A program made the translations under genes and the position numbers. From assembly GCA_035235625.1 (NCBI GenBank), contig CP141149.1, positions 12,487,393 through 12,551,392 of the forward strand: a stretch of DNA of 64,000 bases, in the 5' to 3' direction. Positions 34,035 to 43,575 of this stretch are shown in pieces; position 1 is the first letter of the stretch; each line of letters starts with the position of its first letter. Under the pieces are notes generated by a model that was given only the letters and a program-made list of their open reading frames with translations, did not search any database and was not told the DNA's origin. Source of the DNA: Saururus chinensis. Its lineage: Eukaryota > Streptophyta > Magnoliopsida > Piperales > Saururaceae.

Positions 34035-36000
34035 TGTGATGCCTCGACCTGAGAACCGACCCAGGCCGGGGGTCCGAAAGCGATAAAAACCAAACCCAGA
34101 ACCGGGAGCGGCCATCTCTAAGTGTGAGAGTCTTCTCGTTCCTCTACGTACTTCGGAACTTTAGCGCTCCGTTGCGCGTAAGCCAAAACTAACCTAATTA
34201 TATAACTAATTTGGACCAAGCCAACGTTGTCTTACCGTTGGTTGCCTACGTACATATCGAATAACATCCACGATATTACTCCGATACGATCGGATCCGGA
34301 CGTAGTTCTGTCTATTGGCTACCACATACAATCGGCATACCAAAAACACATACGTATAAAATATGTATCTCCGAATATTTAATCGGAGTTATACAAAAAC
34401 CCGATAAAACACCGGCAACACACATCTCGCTCTATCATAGAGACGAGCACCACACGACCACCACAACATGCCTCGCTCTATTCCAGAGCGGATACATCAC
34501 ATTCACACGTCTCACTCCATCACTGAGCCGAGAACGAACACACGCCACACGTCTCACTCTACCGTAGAGCGAGACAACACACATCATGACATAAAAGTAC
34601 ACATCTTGGCATATAAGCACATATCATGTCATATAAGCCCGCATCATTGCATATATGCATCGCAAACATATGGATCATAGCATAACACACGTCATAACTA
34701 GCACATGCATTTTATAATTCAAACATGAGGTTAGAAATGTTTACTCCCCTTATGTCTCACGAGGTAGCGGTATTCGGGAAGCTCGTTTCTGGGCGTCCTC
34801 CCCTTTGGATCCGGAGATAGCGAACGGAGCTTCCTCTAGCCTCCGCACATTCTTCGCCTTGCACCGAAAGATGACCTGACCAACTCTCCCCTTTCCCAGA
34901 GATTTCTCATTTTTTGCGCCCGTGGGCGGTGGACAGAACCTCCCCTACTCGGGGGTGTCCTTCACACGTCGTGGCCCTTCGGTGGAGAACAGAGCCTCCC
35001 TTACATCGGGCCACTTCTCTTGATATGGCCCGGTAACAGAGGTTGGAGCCTCCGCTCTCTCTGGGCCGTCTCTCTCTCTCTCTTGGGGTAGGAGGTTAGC
35101 AGACGGAGCCTCCTTTTGCCCCAGGTTGTTCCTCCCTTATAGGAGCGCCAACTTGAGGAATGGATCATGCCATTATATAGATCACCCTCTAATTAGCTAG
35201 GAACGCCTCAAGAACGGAAGAAAATGGACACCAAACGAATCAGAAAACTCCTCCTGGAAAATGAAATGGAATTCGAATTTATAGGGGACAAGCCGAGGGC
35301 ATACGAAATGCCCCGGGAACCGCGCGTGCCACGCGTTGCGCGCCTGCATGGTGTGCGATGCGCTGGCCATGCTGCGCACTTGCAAGGCACGGTCGCACCC
35401 CGCGTCATGCGGGACCCGGCCCCGTACCTTGCGGGCTCGACGCGCAGCTCCCGCGGGTCGCGCGGGAGCCGGCCAGCGACGCGGGCCTCGTCCCGCGTAC
35501 GCGCGGGACGACGCGCGGATAACCGCACGTCGCGTGGGTCACCACGCGGGCCCGCGGCCCCCCCGCCACACGGCGCGGCTGCTGGCATCAGTGCTGACGC
35601 CAGCTATTCTGTCCTTTTCTGATTAAAATAATTTTTTTATATTATTTTAATCCAAAAATATCTAAACTTCAACACGTGATATCTTCTTAGCCTGAAGTCG
35701 AAATCGCGCGTTCATTGTACCGATGGACTCGTATCAACGAGCCTTTTGAAACAAGACTACACATAGATAGGTTATCCCACTCTTTTTGAATGGGCCCCAC
35801 CCATGTGGCACGCTTCCCGATGACATAGCTTTCGCTCCCGGCCTCTGTTTTGGGTGTTCTTCAATTTATCACGCTCAGTACTCCGAGCTCTACTCAACTA
35901 CAGGGATTTTACCTAATAAAACCCCCTAACACTAATCTCAAACTACCGAATTACCCTTAACCCACCCGGGTTAAGCGTAACCAGAAAATAGGTCGTTACA
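34035..36000. mobile_element. 1.97-kb solo LTR (Gypsy-type) with 5-bp target duplication
   Basis: The element starts TGTGATGCCTCGACC and ends GGTCGTTACA. Read on the minus strand it starts TGTAACGACC, a common plant Gypsy LTR start, so the element is probably reversed. The 5-bp caagt flanks both ends (34030-34034 and 36001-36005). There is no gag/pol and no second LTR. Internally it has serial short hairpins (34420-34600), repeated ggagcctcc units (34790-35130) and a CpG-rich island (35300-35590). A diverged relative is at 62175-62560. Confidence 0.9.
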
Positions 36001-36061
36001 CAAGTAGCCCTTTATCTGGAACATTTCAAATGAAGCGTTGTAAATGGTCTAGTGCTTGTGA

Positions 36062-36680
36062 AACCACTCACAATAAATCAAGAATCACAAATTTGACTAA
36101 TGTTTAAAAGATTAACTTTCAAACCACTTACATATAAAATATTATTAAAATATGGCAATCTAAAAACTCTTAATGTGTCTATCCCATCTATTTTTATGGT
36201 ACTCTCATCTCCAAATATAATGTTTCCATCATATTTCTCTACCAAATTTGTAAACCTAGATCTATCATTGGTCATACATTTTGAACATACACTATCTAGG
36301 TACCACATGTTAGAATATTGAGCTTTCATGATGGTGTGCACTACATAACACTTCACATCCTCTTTCTTTACCCAAATTGACTTTGTTTTTATAATATCTT
36401 GAAAGTCACTCATGTTCTCATTATGTTTCTATTTCCTAAGTGTTTTTGCATTCAATATTTGTTCCTTCTTGTGATAGACATTATGAGATTCAACTTATCA
36501 GAGTTTCTTAGTGAATCATGTGTGTGAGCCCTATGTCCAAGATTTTAAACTTATACACTAAGTTCCCTCAAGTTTCTACCCATCCATGTGATTTGTCTAA
36601 GTCAATTTCAACATCCTCTCTAGGAATTGGTGGCTTCTTCACTAATTTTTTTTATAGGCTCAAATTTAGTCTCTAGTTCC
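36062..36680 (-). pseudogene. Ty1/Copia gag-protease-preintegrase fragment
   Basis: The minus-strand frame 36413-36078 (111 aa) reads through NMWYLDSVCSKCMTNDRS, then LVEKYDGNIIFGDEST, IDTLRVFRLPYFNNILYVSGL and KVNLLNISQICDS. This is the Copia order: protease active-site region, then the 'L.v..L..NLlSisql' pre-integrase block. The protease DSG is changed to DSV and the catalytic neighbourhood is otherwise degraded. Stops upstream (36414-36680) break a probable gag C-terminal part (around LGHRAHTHDS). It lies between two CACTA-type regions. Confidence 0.8.
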
Positions 36681-37261
36681 TTCTTAACACTACAATAAAA
36701 AAGACTTTTACTTTTAGTGACACATTTATGTGTCGCTAGTAATTCCCTAAGTGTCGCTAATGACTATTAGCGATGCATAAAAAATGTCGCTATAAGTGTC
36801 CACAAAAGTGTCGCCATTTTTGCCTATTAGTGACGCATAACACAAAGTGTCGCTAATAATGCCTATTATGCGTCGCTATTAGTAAAAATACGTCGCTAAT
36901 AATACATTATTAGCAACATTTATTTCTTAGCATTGCTAATGATAAGTTATTGTCCAACATTATTCTATATGTCGCTAATAGAAAAACTATTTTAAATAAA
37001 AATAAAAATAACTTATTAGCGACGTATAACTATAAGTGTCTCTAATAAATCCTTATTAGCAATGTTTTCATATACGTCGCAAAAAGATAAAGTTTTTTAA
37101 AAAAATATACTTATTCAAAATGTCACTAATAAAATAATATTAAAAAAATTAAATGTAATAGTGATGCTTTGTAAAGCGTTGCTAATACATTTTAAAAAAT
37201 TTTAAAAAATGCTTTAGCAACGCTTTCATAAACGTTGCTAAAGGCAAAAAAAATTAAATTA

Positions 37262-38230
37262 ATTACCCTAGTGGGCCACCGGGGAAAAGGGGGCTGGAGG
37301 ACGCGGGGCGTTGGAATCTGGCCCCCCACTATCCCCGGCTCCTTCCCCTCTCCTGTGAAAATCAAGGGGGGCGGAGCAGAGGGGGCAGTAGGGGGAGGGG
37401 GGGAGCGCCCCCCACCCCCTCCCATCCCCCCTTCCCCCCCCCCAAATCTGCGAAAATCAGAGGAGGGGGGACCGGAGCAAAGGGCGGAGCGGGAGGACGG
37501 CGCCGTTGCTATCCTCTAGCCCCCCCCTCCCCCCCGGTCCCCCTCTCCCCGGCTCCGCCCCCCTTTGAAAATCAAAGGAGGGACCAAAGTAGGGGGGAGC
37601 AGGAGGGCGACGGCAGCGTCTGGTCCCCACCCCCCTCCCGGTCCCTCCTCTCCCCAACTCCGCCCCCCTCCTCCCCCCTCCTCTGAAAATTAGAGGAGGG
37701 GGGCCTCCACCCGTTGTCCTCAAGTCCCCATGGAGGGGGGGCGGAGCAGAGTGGAGAAGAGGGACCAAGAGGAGTAGGGGGTGGGGGGCCGAAGGACGGT
37801 AGGGCATAGATAGGGGGCCAGTGAAGGCCCCCTCTCCCTAGCCTCGCTCACCCCCCCCCTTCTCTCCCTAGGTCTGCCCTCTGCTTCACCTTCTTTGTTT
37901 CAGAGGAGGGGGTGGATCTGGGGGAGAGGGGGTAGCAGCAGGGAGGCCGGAATGAGAGCACTGGGGAGAGAGAGCCAGGGGCGGACGCTGGGTTGCTAGG
38001 GCCGAAGCAGGGTGGCCAGGGCTGGACGCGGGCGCCAGAGGGCGGCTAAGGGGTGGGGCACAAGAGGGGAGGAGCGGCAGTGGTGAAGTGGGGCAAACAG
38101 GCGGCGGACGTCGGCAAAGGTTAGACGGCGGCAGGGGGAGGAGAGGAGGGGGGAGGGAGATGGTTAAATACACCCGCGCCGGTGAAATCGGCCGCGCAAG
38201 CAAAATTTTCACCCCATGGGGGCCATTTTC
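37262..38230. repeat. GC-rich, G-run/C-run island inside the outer CACTA element
   Basis: About 970 bp of very GC-rich sequence with many runs of 3 to 8 G or C on each strand (for example gggggcggagcagaggggg). It ends with a gcgcaagcaaaattttcacc palindromic core near 38200. ORFs on several frames are proline/glycine-rich artefacts. Repeated subunits contain gaaaatcagaggagg-type phrases (37350, 37455, 37565, 37685), so the island is itself a degenerate tandem array of about 110-bp units. Confidence 0.75.
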
Positions 38231-38704
38231 GCACGGCACGTGCGTGAAACTTACAAATAAGCGTCGCAAAAATTGGATTATTTCTGATGATTATCCATAA
38301 GCATCGCAAATTCTATTACTTTCTCCCCCTCCAGTCTGTCTCTTCTATCTCTCCTCACCCGCTATCTTCTCTCTCTCCTCCCTCTCTCTCTCTCTTCCCT
38401 CTCTCCTCTCTCTCTCCCCTCCTCTCTCTCCCCTCACTACAACAAAAATGACTATTAGTGACGCATATTTATACGTCGCTACTAAAATTATTATGTCGCT
38501 AATAATCAATTATTACAATGTTATCTATACGTTGCTAAAGAAAAAACAATTTAAAAAAATAAAAAATATATTATTAGCAATGTATAATTATATGTGTCAC
38601 TAATAAGTCTCTTATTAGCGACGCTTTGCAAGCGTCGCTAATAATTAAAAAAAATTAAGAAGGCTTTAGCGACGCTTTTAAAAGCGTCGCTACAAACCTT
38701 TAAA

Positions 38705-39112
38705 TTTAAAAAAAATTATGCCGAAGGCGATCCCGTGGAGGAGAGAGGGGCTGGATTCCGGTGCCCTGCAGGAATCTGGACAATTCTATGGTGCCGGGGG
38801 GAGCCGGGGAGAGAGAGGGGAGCTGGGAAGAGAGAGGGGGGACTGGGAGGGGGTACCGTGGGGGAGCAGGAGGGAGGGGGAAACCAGGGAGAGAGAGGGG
38901 GGTACTGGGAGGGAGGGTGGAGTCTGGGGGAGTGGGAGGAAGGGGGGCCGGATTCTGGGCAGAGGGCAGTTGGAAGTTGGATGGCGGGACGGCAAGGTGC
39001 CGAGCGGCGAGGCAGCAGGGGCACACACTGGGGAGGGGGGTAGATATAAGGCATGTGCGAAATTGCGCCCGTGCGCAAAATTTCCCTGCACGGGTGGAAT
39101 TTCACCAGCGGA
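38705..39112. repeat. GC-rich G-run island inside the nested CACTA element
   Basis: Repeated gggagagagagggg and actgggagggg words on the + strand give many G-runs. It ends in gcgcaaaatttccctgc and gaatttcaccagcggaatt. It is the counterpart of the 37262-38230 island in the outer element. ORFs here are artefacts. Confidence 0.75.
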
Positions 39113-39130
39113 ATTCTTTTTTATATAAAA

Positions 39131-39620
39131 CTTTTTAGCAACACTCTCAAAGAGCATCACTATTATGCACTCAGTAGCGATGTATACCTGTATACATCGC
39201 TACTGAGCTTCTGAAGAGCGTCGCTAAAAATTAAAACTTTTGCATGGGCAAAATTTTGCCCACGGCAAAAAACAAATTTTCAATAAAACGTTTTAGCAAC
39301 GCTCTTCGAGAACATCGCTATTATGCACTCAGTAGCGACGTACAATTGTATACGTCGTGACTGAGCTTCTATTAGCGACGCTTTTCAAGAGCGTCGCTAA
39401 AAATTAAAACTTAATTCCGCCCGCAGCAAAAAATTTCTTTTTTTAAATAAAACTTTTTAGCGATGTTCTCGAAGAGCGTCGCTATTATGCACTCAGTCGC
39501 GACGTATAACTGTATACGTCATGATTGAGCTTCTATTAGCGACACTCTTCAAGAGCGTCGCTAAAAATTAAAACTTTTCCCGCGGGCGGAATTTCGCCAG
39601 CAGCAAAAAAAAAAATAAAA
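39131..39620. repeat. Tandem array of about 160-bp hairpin units, three copies
   Basis: The unit start (cttttttagcaacgctc-type) is at about 39131, 39289, 39453 and 39621 (spacings 158, 164 and 168). Each unit has three nested hairpins: the agc-gacgct/agcgtcgct pair, a tatgcactcagtagcgac...gtcg-tgactgagc pair, and a GC-aaaatttt-GC core. The array is internal to the nested CACTA element. Confidence 0.85.
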
Positions 39621-39656
39621 CTTCTTAGTGTCGCTAAAACATTTTTTATATATTTT

Positions 39657-41482
39657 TACTCCTCTCTCTCCTCCCTCTCTCTCTCCACCCTCCTCTCTAT
39701 CATCCCTCTCCTCCCTCCCTCCCTGCCTCTCTCCCCTCCCTCCTTTCTCTATCCACCCTCCTCTCTCTCCTTCCTCCCCTCTCTCTGCTTCCCCCTCTCT
39801 CTCCTCCCTCCCTCTCTCTCTCCTCCCTCCCTCTCTCTCTCTACACTCTCTTCTCTCTCTCCTCCCTCCCCTCTCTCTCTCCTCCCTCTCTATACACTCT
39901 CTTCTCTCTCTCCTTCCTCCCTCTCTCTCCTCCCCCCCTCTATTTTTCATTTAATTTGTTATTTAAAACATAGGTAGTAGCGACGCATGTTACTATGCAT
40001 CGCTACTACCAAGGGTAATAGCGACGCATAGGTACATTCATCGCTACTACCCTTAGGCAGTAGCAACGCATAGCAATATGAGTCGCTACTATTTTTTTGT
40101 AATATTTTATATTTTTTAAAATATTTTTTCTCGCTCTACTCCTCTCACACCTCCCTCTCCTCTCTCTCCCCATCTCTCTCTACACTCTCTTCTCTCTCTC
40201 CTCCCTCCCTCCCTTCCTCTCTCTATCCTCCATCCTCTCTCTGCTTCCTCCCCTCTCTCTCCTCTCTCTCTCCTCCCTCCCTCCCCCTCTCTCTCTCCTC
40301 TTTCTCTCTCTCTCCTCCCTCTCGTCTCTCTCCCCCTCTCTCTCCTACCTCCCTTTCTCTACACTCTCTTTTCTCTCTCCTCCCTCCCTCTCTCTCCTCC
40401 CCCCCTCTATTTTTCATTTAAATTTTTTTTTAAAACATAGGTAGTAGCGACGCATGTTACTATATGTCGCTACTACCAAAGGAATAGTGACGCATAGGTA
40501 CATACATTGCTACTACCCTGAGGCAGTAGCGACGCTTATGTATATGCGCCACTACTACCCTGAGGCAGTAGCGACGCATATGTATATGCGCCGCTACTGC
40601 CCTTATCTAGTAGCGATGCATAGTACTATGCATATGTATATGCACTATGCATCGCTACTACTTTTTTTAAAAATTTTTATATTTTTTAAAATAATTTTTT
40701 CTCTCTCCCCTCCTCTCTCCTCTCTCTCTCCCCGTCTCTCTCCCCACCCTCTTCTCTCCCCCCTCTCTCTCTACCCTCCCTCTCACTCCCTTCTCTCTCC
40801 CTCTCTCCCCTCTATCTCTATCTCTCTCCCTCTCCTCTCTCTCCTCCCTCCCTCTCTCTCCTCCATCTCATCTCTCTCTCCCCTTTGTGTCTCTCCCTCT
40901 CCTCTCTCTCCCCTCTGTCTCTCTCCCTCTCCTCCCTATCTCTCCCCTCTGTCTCTCTCCCTCTCTCCTCCCTCTCTCCCCTCTGTCTCTCTCCCTCTCC
41001 TCCCTCTCTCTCCCCCCTCTCTCCCCTTTGTCTCTCTCCCTCTCCTCCCTCTCTCTCCCCTCTGTCTCTCTCCCCTTTGTCTCTCTCCCTCTCTCCCCTC
41101 TAGCTCTCTCCCCTTTGTCTCTCTCCCTCTCCTCTCTCTCTCCCCTCTGGCTCTCTCCCTCTCCCCTCTCTCTCCCCTCTCTCTCCCCTCCCTCTCCTCT
41201 CTCTCCTCCCTCTCCTCTCTCTCCTCCCTCTCTCTCTCCTCCCTCTCCTCTCTCTCCTCCCTCTCCTCTCTCTCCTCCCTCTCCTCTTTCTCTTTCTCTC
41301 TCTCCCTCCCCTCTCTTCCCCTCCTCTCTCCCCCTTCCCTCCCCCTCTCTCTCTCCTCCCTCTCCTCTCTCTCCTCCCTCTCCTCTCTCTCTCTCCTCCC
41401 TCTCCTCTTTCTCTTTCTCTCTCTCCCTCCCCTCTCTTCCCCTCCTCTCTCCCCCTTCCCTCCCCCCTCTCTCTTTCATTAA
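39657..41482. repeat. Three CT-rich tracts separated by TAGTAGCGACGC hairpin modules
   Basis: CT-rich tracts at about 39657-39950, 40130-40405 and 40695-41482. They are separated by AT-rich spacers and paired agtagcgacgcat/atgcgtcgctact repeats. The last tract has local tandem units (tctgtctctctccctctcc, about 40 bp, 40885-41140; then ctcctccctctcctctct, 41200-41290; and a roughly 120-bp duplication at about 41280-41460). Long ORFs on both strands (up to 342 codons) are low-complexity artefacts. Confidence 0.8.
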
Positions 41483-42494
41483 ATTTTTTATTTAAAAATT
41501 AGGTAGTAGAGATGCATGTGACTATGCGTCGCTACTACTAAGGGTAATAGCAACACATATTACCATGTGTCACTACTACTATTAGGTAGTAGCAACCCAT
41601 ATTTTATACGTCGCTATTAGTTCTTAATTTTTAAATCTTTATTTAAAATTGAAAATTATTAGCGACACATATTTACAAACGTCGCTATTGTTGAAACTAG
41701 TAGCGACGTTTGTAAAAATGTGTCATTAATAGTTTTGAATTTTTTTTAAAAAATTAATATATATATATATATATATATATATCTTTTAGTGACGCTTATA
41801 AAAGCATCGCTAATAACGTAGGTATTAGCGACGCATAAATGAAAGCATCGTTAAAAGTTTATGTAGTAGTGATGCTTAGATTTATACGTCGCTACTACAT
41901 TGCCATTAGCGACGCTTAAGATTATGCATCGCTAATAGTGGTTTTTTTGCGATGATTTTTTATATGTCGTTATTATCACTTTTTAGCGACGGATATGATT
42001 GCGACGCTTATATAAGCATCGCTAATACCCAATTTTGTTGTAGTGCCTCCTCTCTCTCTCTCCTCCTCTCTTCTCTCTCTTCCCTCTCTCTCCTCCTCCC
42101 TTCTCTCTCTCCTCCTCCCTTCTCTCTCCCCCTTCTAGCTCTCTATCCTCTCTCTCTTCCACATGCATCACCATGAGCTCCTGCTCTGCGGATAAGAGGG
42201 GAAAGATTAGTGGCAATTAATTTTATTTTAAATTTTTTTAATTATTTATTTTATTTTTAAAATAATAAATAAAAAATAAAGAAAATGTATTAGAGACACT
42301 TGGATATAAGTGTTGCTAATACTATAACTATTAACGACATATATATAAGCATCACTATTACATAGGGTATTAGCAACGAATATTACTATTTGTCACTAGT
42401 ATATTTCTTTTATTTATTTTTAATTATTTAAAAAAAATAAAAAATCTTAAAAGATTTAACTAATGTTTAAAAGATTAACTTTCAAACCACTTAC

Positions 42495-43575
42495 CTATTT
42501 ATAGCCCCTAATGTGTAGTCGTTTATGTTTGCACTCAAGTAAGTAGTATCATAAAATTGCTCTTACCTGTTTGATCATATGCCCCATGAGCATTGGTGTG
42601 CCTTGCCTTCAGAAAAGTCCATGAAATTTAGTCACTCCCCGGAGGTTAAGGTGATGCCCCAGCGACATTCTTTTCCATTTCAACAATGTAGCTTATTAAT
42701 GGTAATGAGCTTTAGTGGCCGATATTATGTATATGACTGTATGAGTGAGTATATTTGTTTCTGAGTAAGACTGTAAATGCATGGTTTTTAGCAAGATTGT
42801 AAGTGTAAGATTGTACGAGTAAGGTTATACGAGTAAGATTGTACAAGTTAGGTCGTACAAGTACATGTAAGTTGTATAAGTAAGCATACGATTGTACGAG
42901 TAAATTTGTATGACTCTGATTAAGAGTGTATGTGTAAGATTGGTTTGATAGTATGTATTTGGCATGAGTGTATGCATATGTGCATGATTATATTATGCCC
43001 ACATGCTTCATATTTGAGTTGCATGAATGCATCTATGCATGAACTTACTGAGTTCATTATTTAGAATTTCCCTACTAGGTATTTTCCTACTGAATATGAA
43101 AATACTCATTTACCCTTTTTTTAGCCCCGTTGTTCGGAAGGCTTTTACAAGTTTGTGGGAAGAGCTCCTAAAGATGGATGCCCGTTTCAGTGATGGATTG
43201 CTTTCCTTTGACTCAAATATATCCTTGACTCACTGCAGGTATTTTTGTGTCATAATATCTTGTAATTTGGTTTAGACTATGGACTGTTATGGGACTTGCA
43301 CTCAAGGATGCCTAAGAGGGATTTTTATTTAAAGTCTATGATCATAGCAATTTACTTCGTATATTTATATTCGAGTAGCGCATAAGGATGTTTGGTTTGG
43401 TCGTACGATATTTGAATGAGTAAAAATTTATATGAAAAAAACTAAAGTGTGATGTTTTAAATTAGAAAACTGCTTTCACAGGTTTCATATTCATTATTTT
43501 TCCTTATTTACAACCGTTATATTGCAAAAATTTTCTGTAAATTTTTAAGAAAATATGATTGAAAATTTCGGGTGC
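42495..43575 (+). mobile_element. Probable Gypsy-type LTR remnant
   Basis: No gene. The segment has the style of a plant Gypsy LTR: a tgaatatgaaaatactcat stretch near 43090 and an ending of atttcgggtgctataa at about 43575. It also holds a degenerate 14-15-bp array (gtacgagtaagatt-like, 42790-42910). A matched TG start and target duplication were not found. It ends exactly where the homology between the two protease duplications begins. Confidence 0.45.

Larger units (their letters stand above)
32500..36060. mobile_element. CACTA-like element with TTTGCGACGC hairpin repeats, interrupted by a solo LTR
   Basis: Many head-to-head copies of a TTTGCGACGC/GCGTCGCAAAT motif and degenerate forms (attatttgcaacactttt, agcgtcgcaaata) fill 32520-34030. 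They resume after the solo LTR at 36006-36060 (gaagcgttgtaaatgg). The left edge, ctataataaaaaagactat near 32507, is a degenerate CACTACAA-type terminus. The motif differs from the TTAGCGACGC repeats of the neighbours by A to T, so this is a sister subfamily. There is no transposase ORF, and the right terminus is not clear. Confidence 0.6.
38435..42045. mobile_element. 3.61-kb nested non-autonomous CACTA element with 3-bp target duplication
   Basis: The element starts CACTACAACAAAAATGACT and ends CCAATTTTGTTGTAGTG, giving perfect CACTA-type inverted ends. The 3-bp cct lies on both sides (38432-38434 and 42046-42048), the target length of the CACTA superfamily. Subterminal repeats TTAGCGACGC/GCGTCGCTAA are dense. 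The interior has a GC-rich island (38705-39110), a roughly 160-bp tandem array (39131-39620) and three CT tracts, but no transposase. Movement would depend on an autonomous relative. Confidence 0.92.
36688..42420. mobile_element. Outer CACTA-type element, split by a nested copy of the same family
   Basis: The left end at 36688 reads CACTACAATAAAAAAGAC and is followed by dense TTAGCGACGC/GTGTCGCTAAT pairs. The left part runs to the CT tract ending at 38434. A second element (38435-42045) is inserted there with a 3-bp duplication, and the CT tract resumes at 42046. The right part ends in degenerate repeats near 42400 without a recognisable GTAGTG end, so it appears truncated. No transposase ORF is present. 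Confidence 0.7.

Noticed and set aside
35208..35626. Overlapping Arg/Ala-rich ORFs on both strands
   Set aside because: CpG-rich island inside a solo LTR. Several frames are open at once and none shows a domain.
37192..38300. Proline-rich ORFs that could suggest a cell-wall protein
   Set aside because: Caused by C-runs in a degenerate tandem array; no signal peptide or defined repeat motif shared between frames.
38706..39160. Multiple 100-136 codon ORFs in the G-run island
   Set aside because: Compositional Pro/Gly/Arg translations in a GC-rich transposon interior.
40454..41482. 342-codon ORF, one of the longest in the window
   Set aside because: It is the CT tract of the nested CACTA element; the residues are Ser-Leu-Pro repeats and the opposite strand is equally open.
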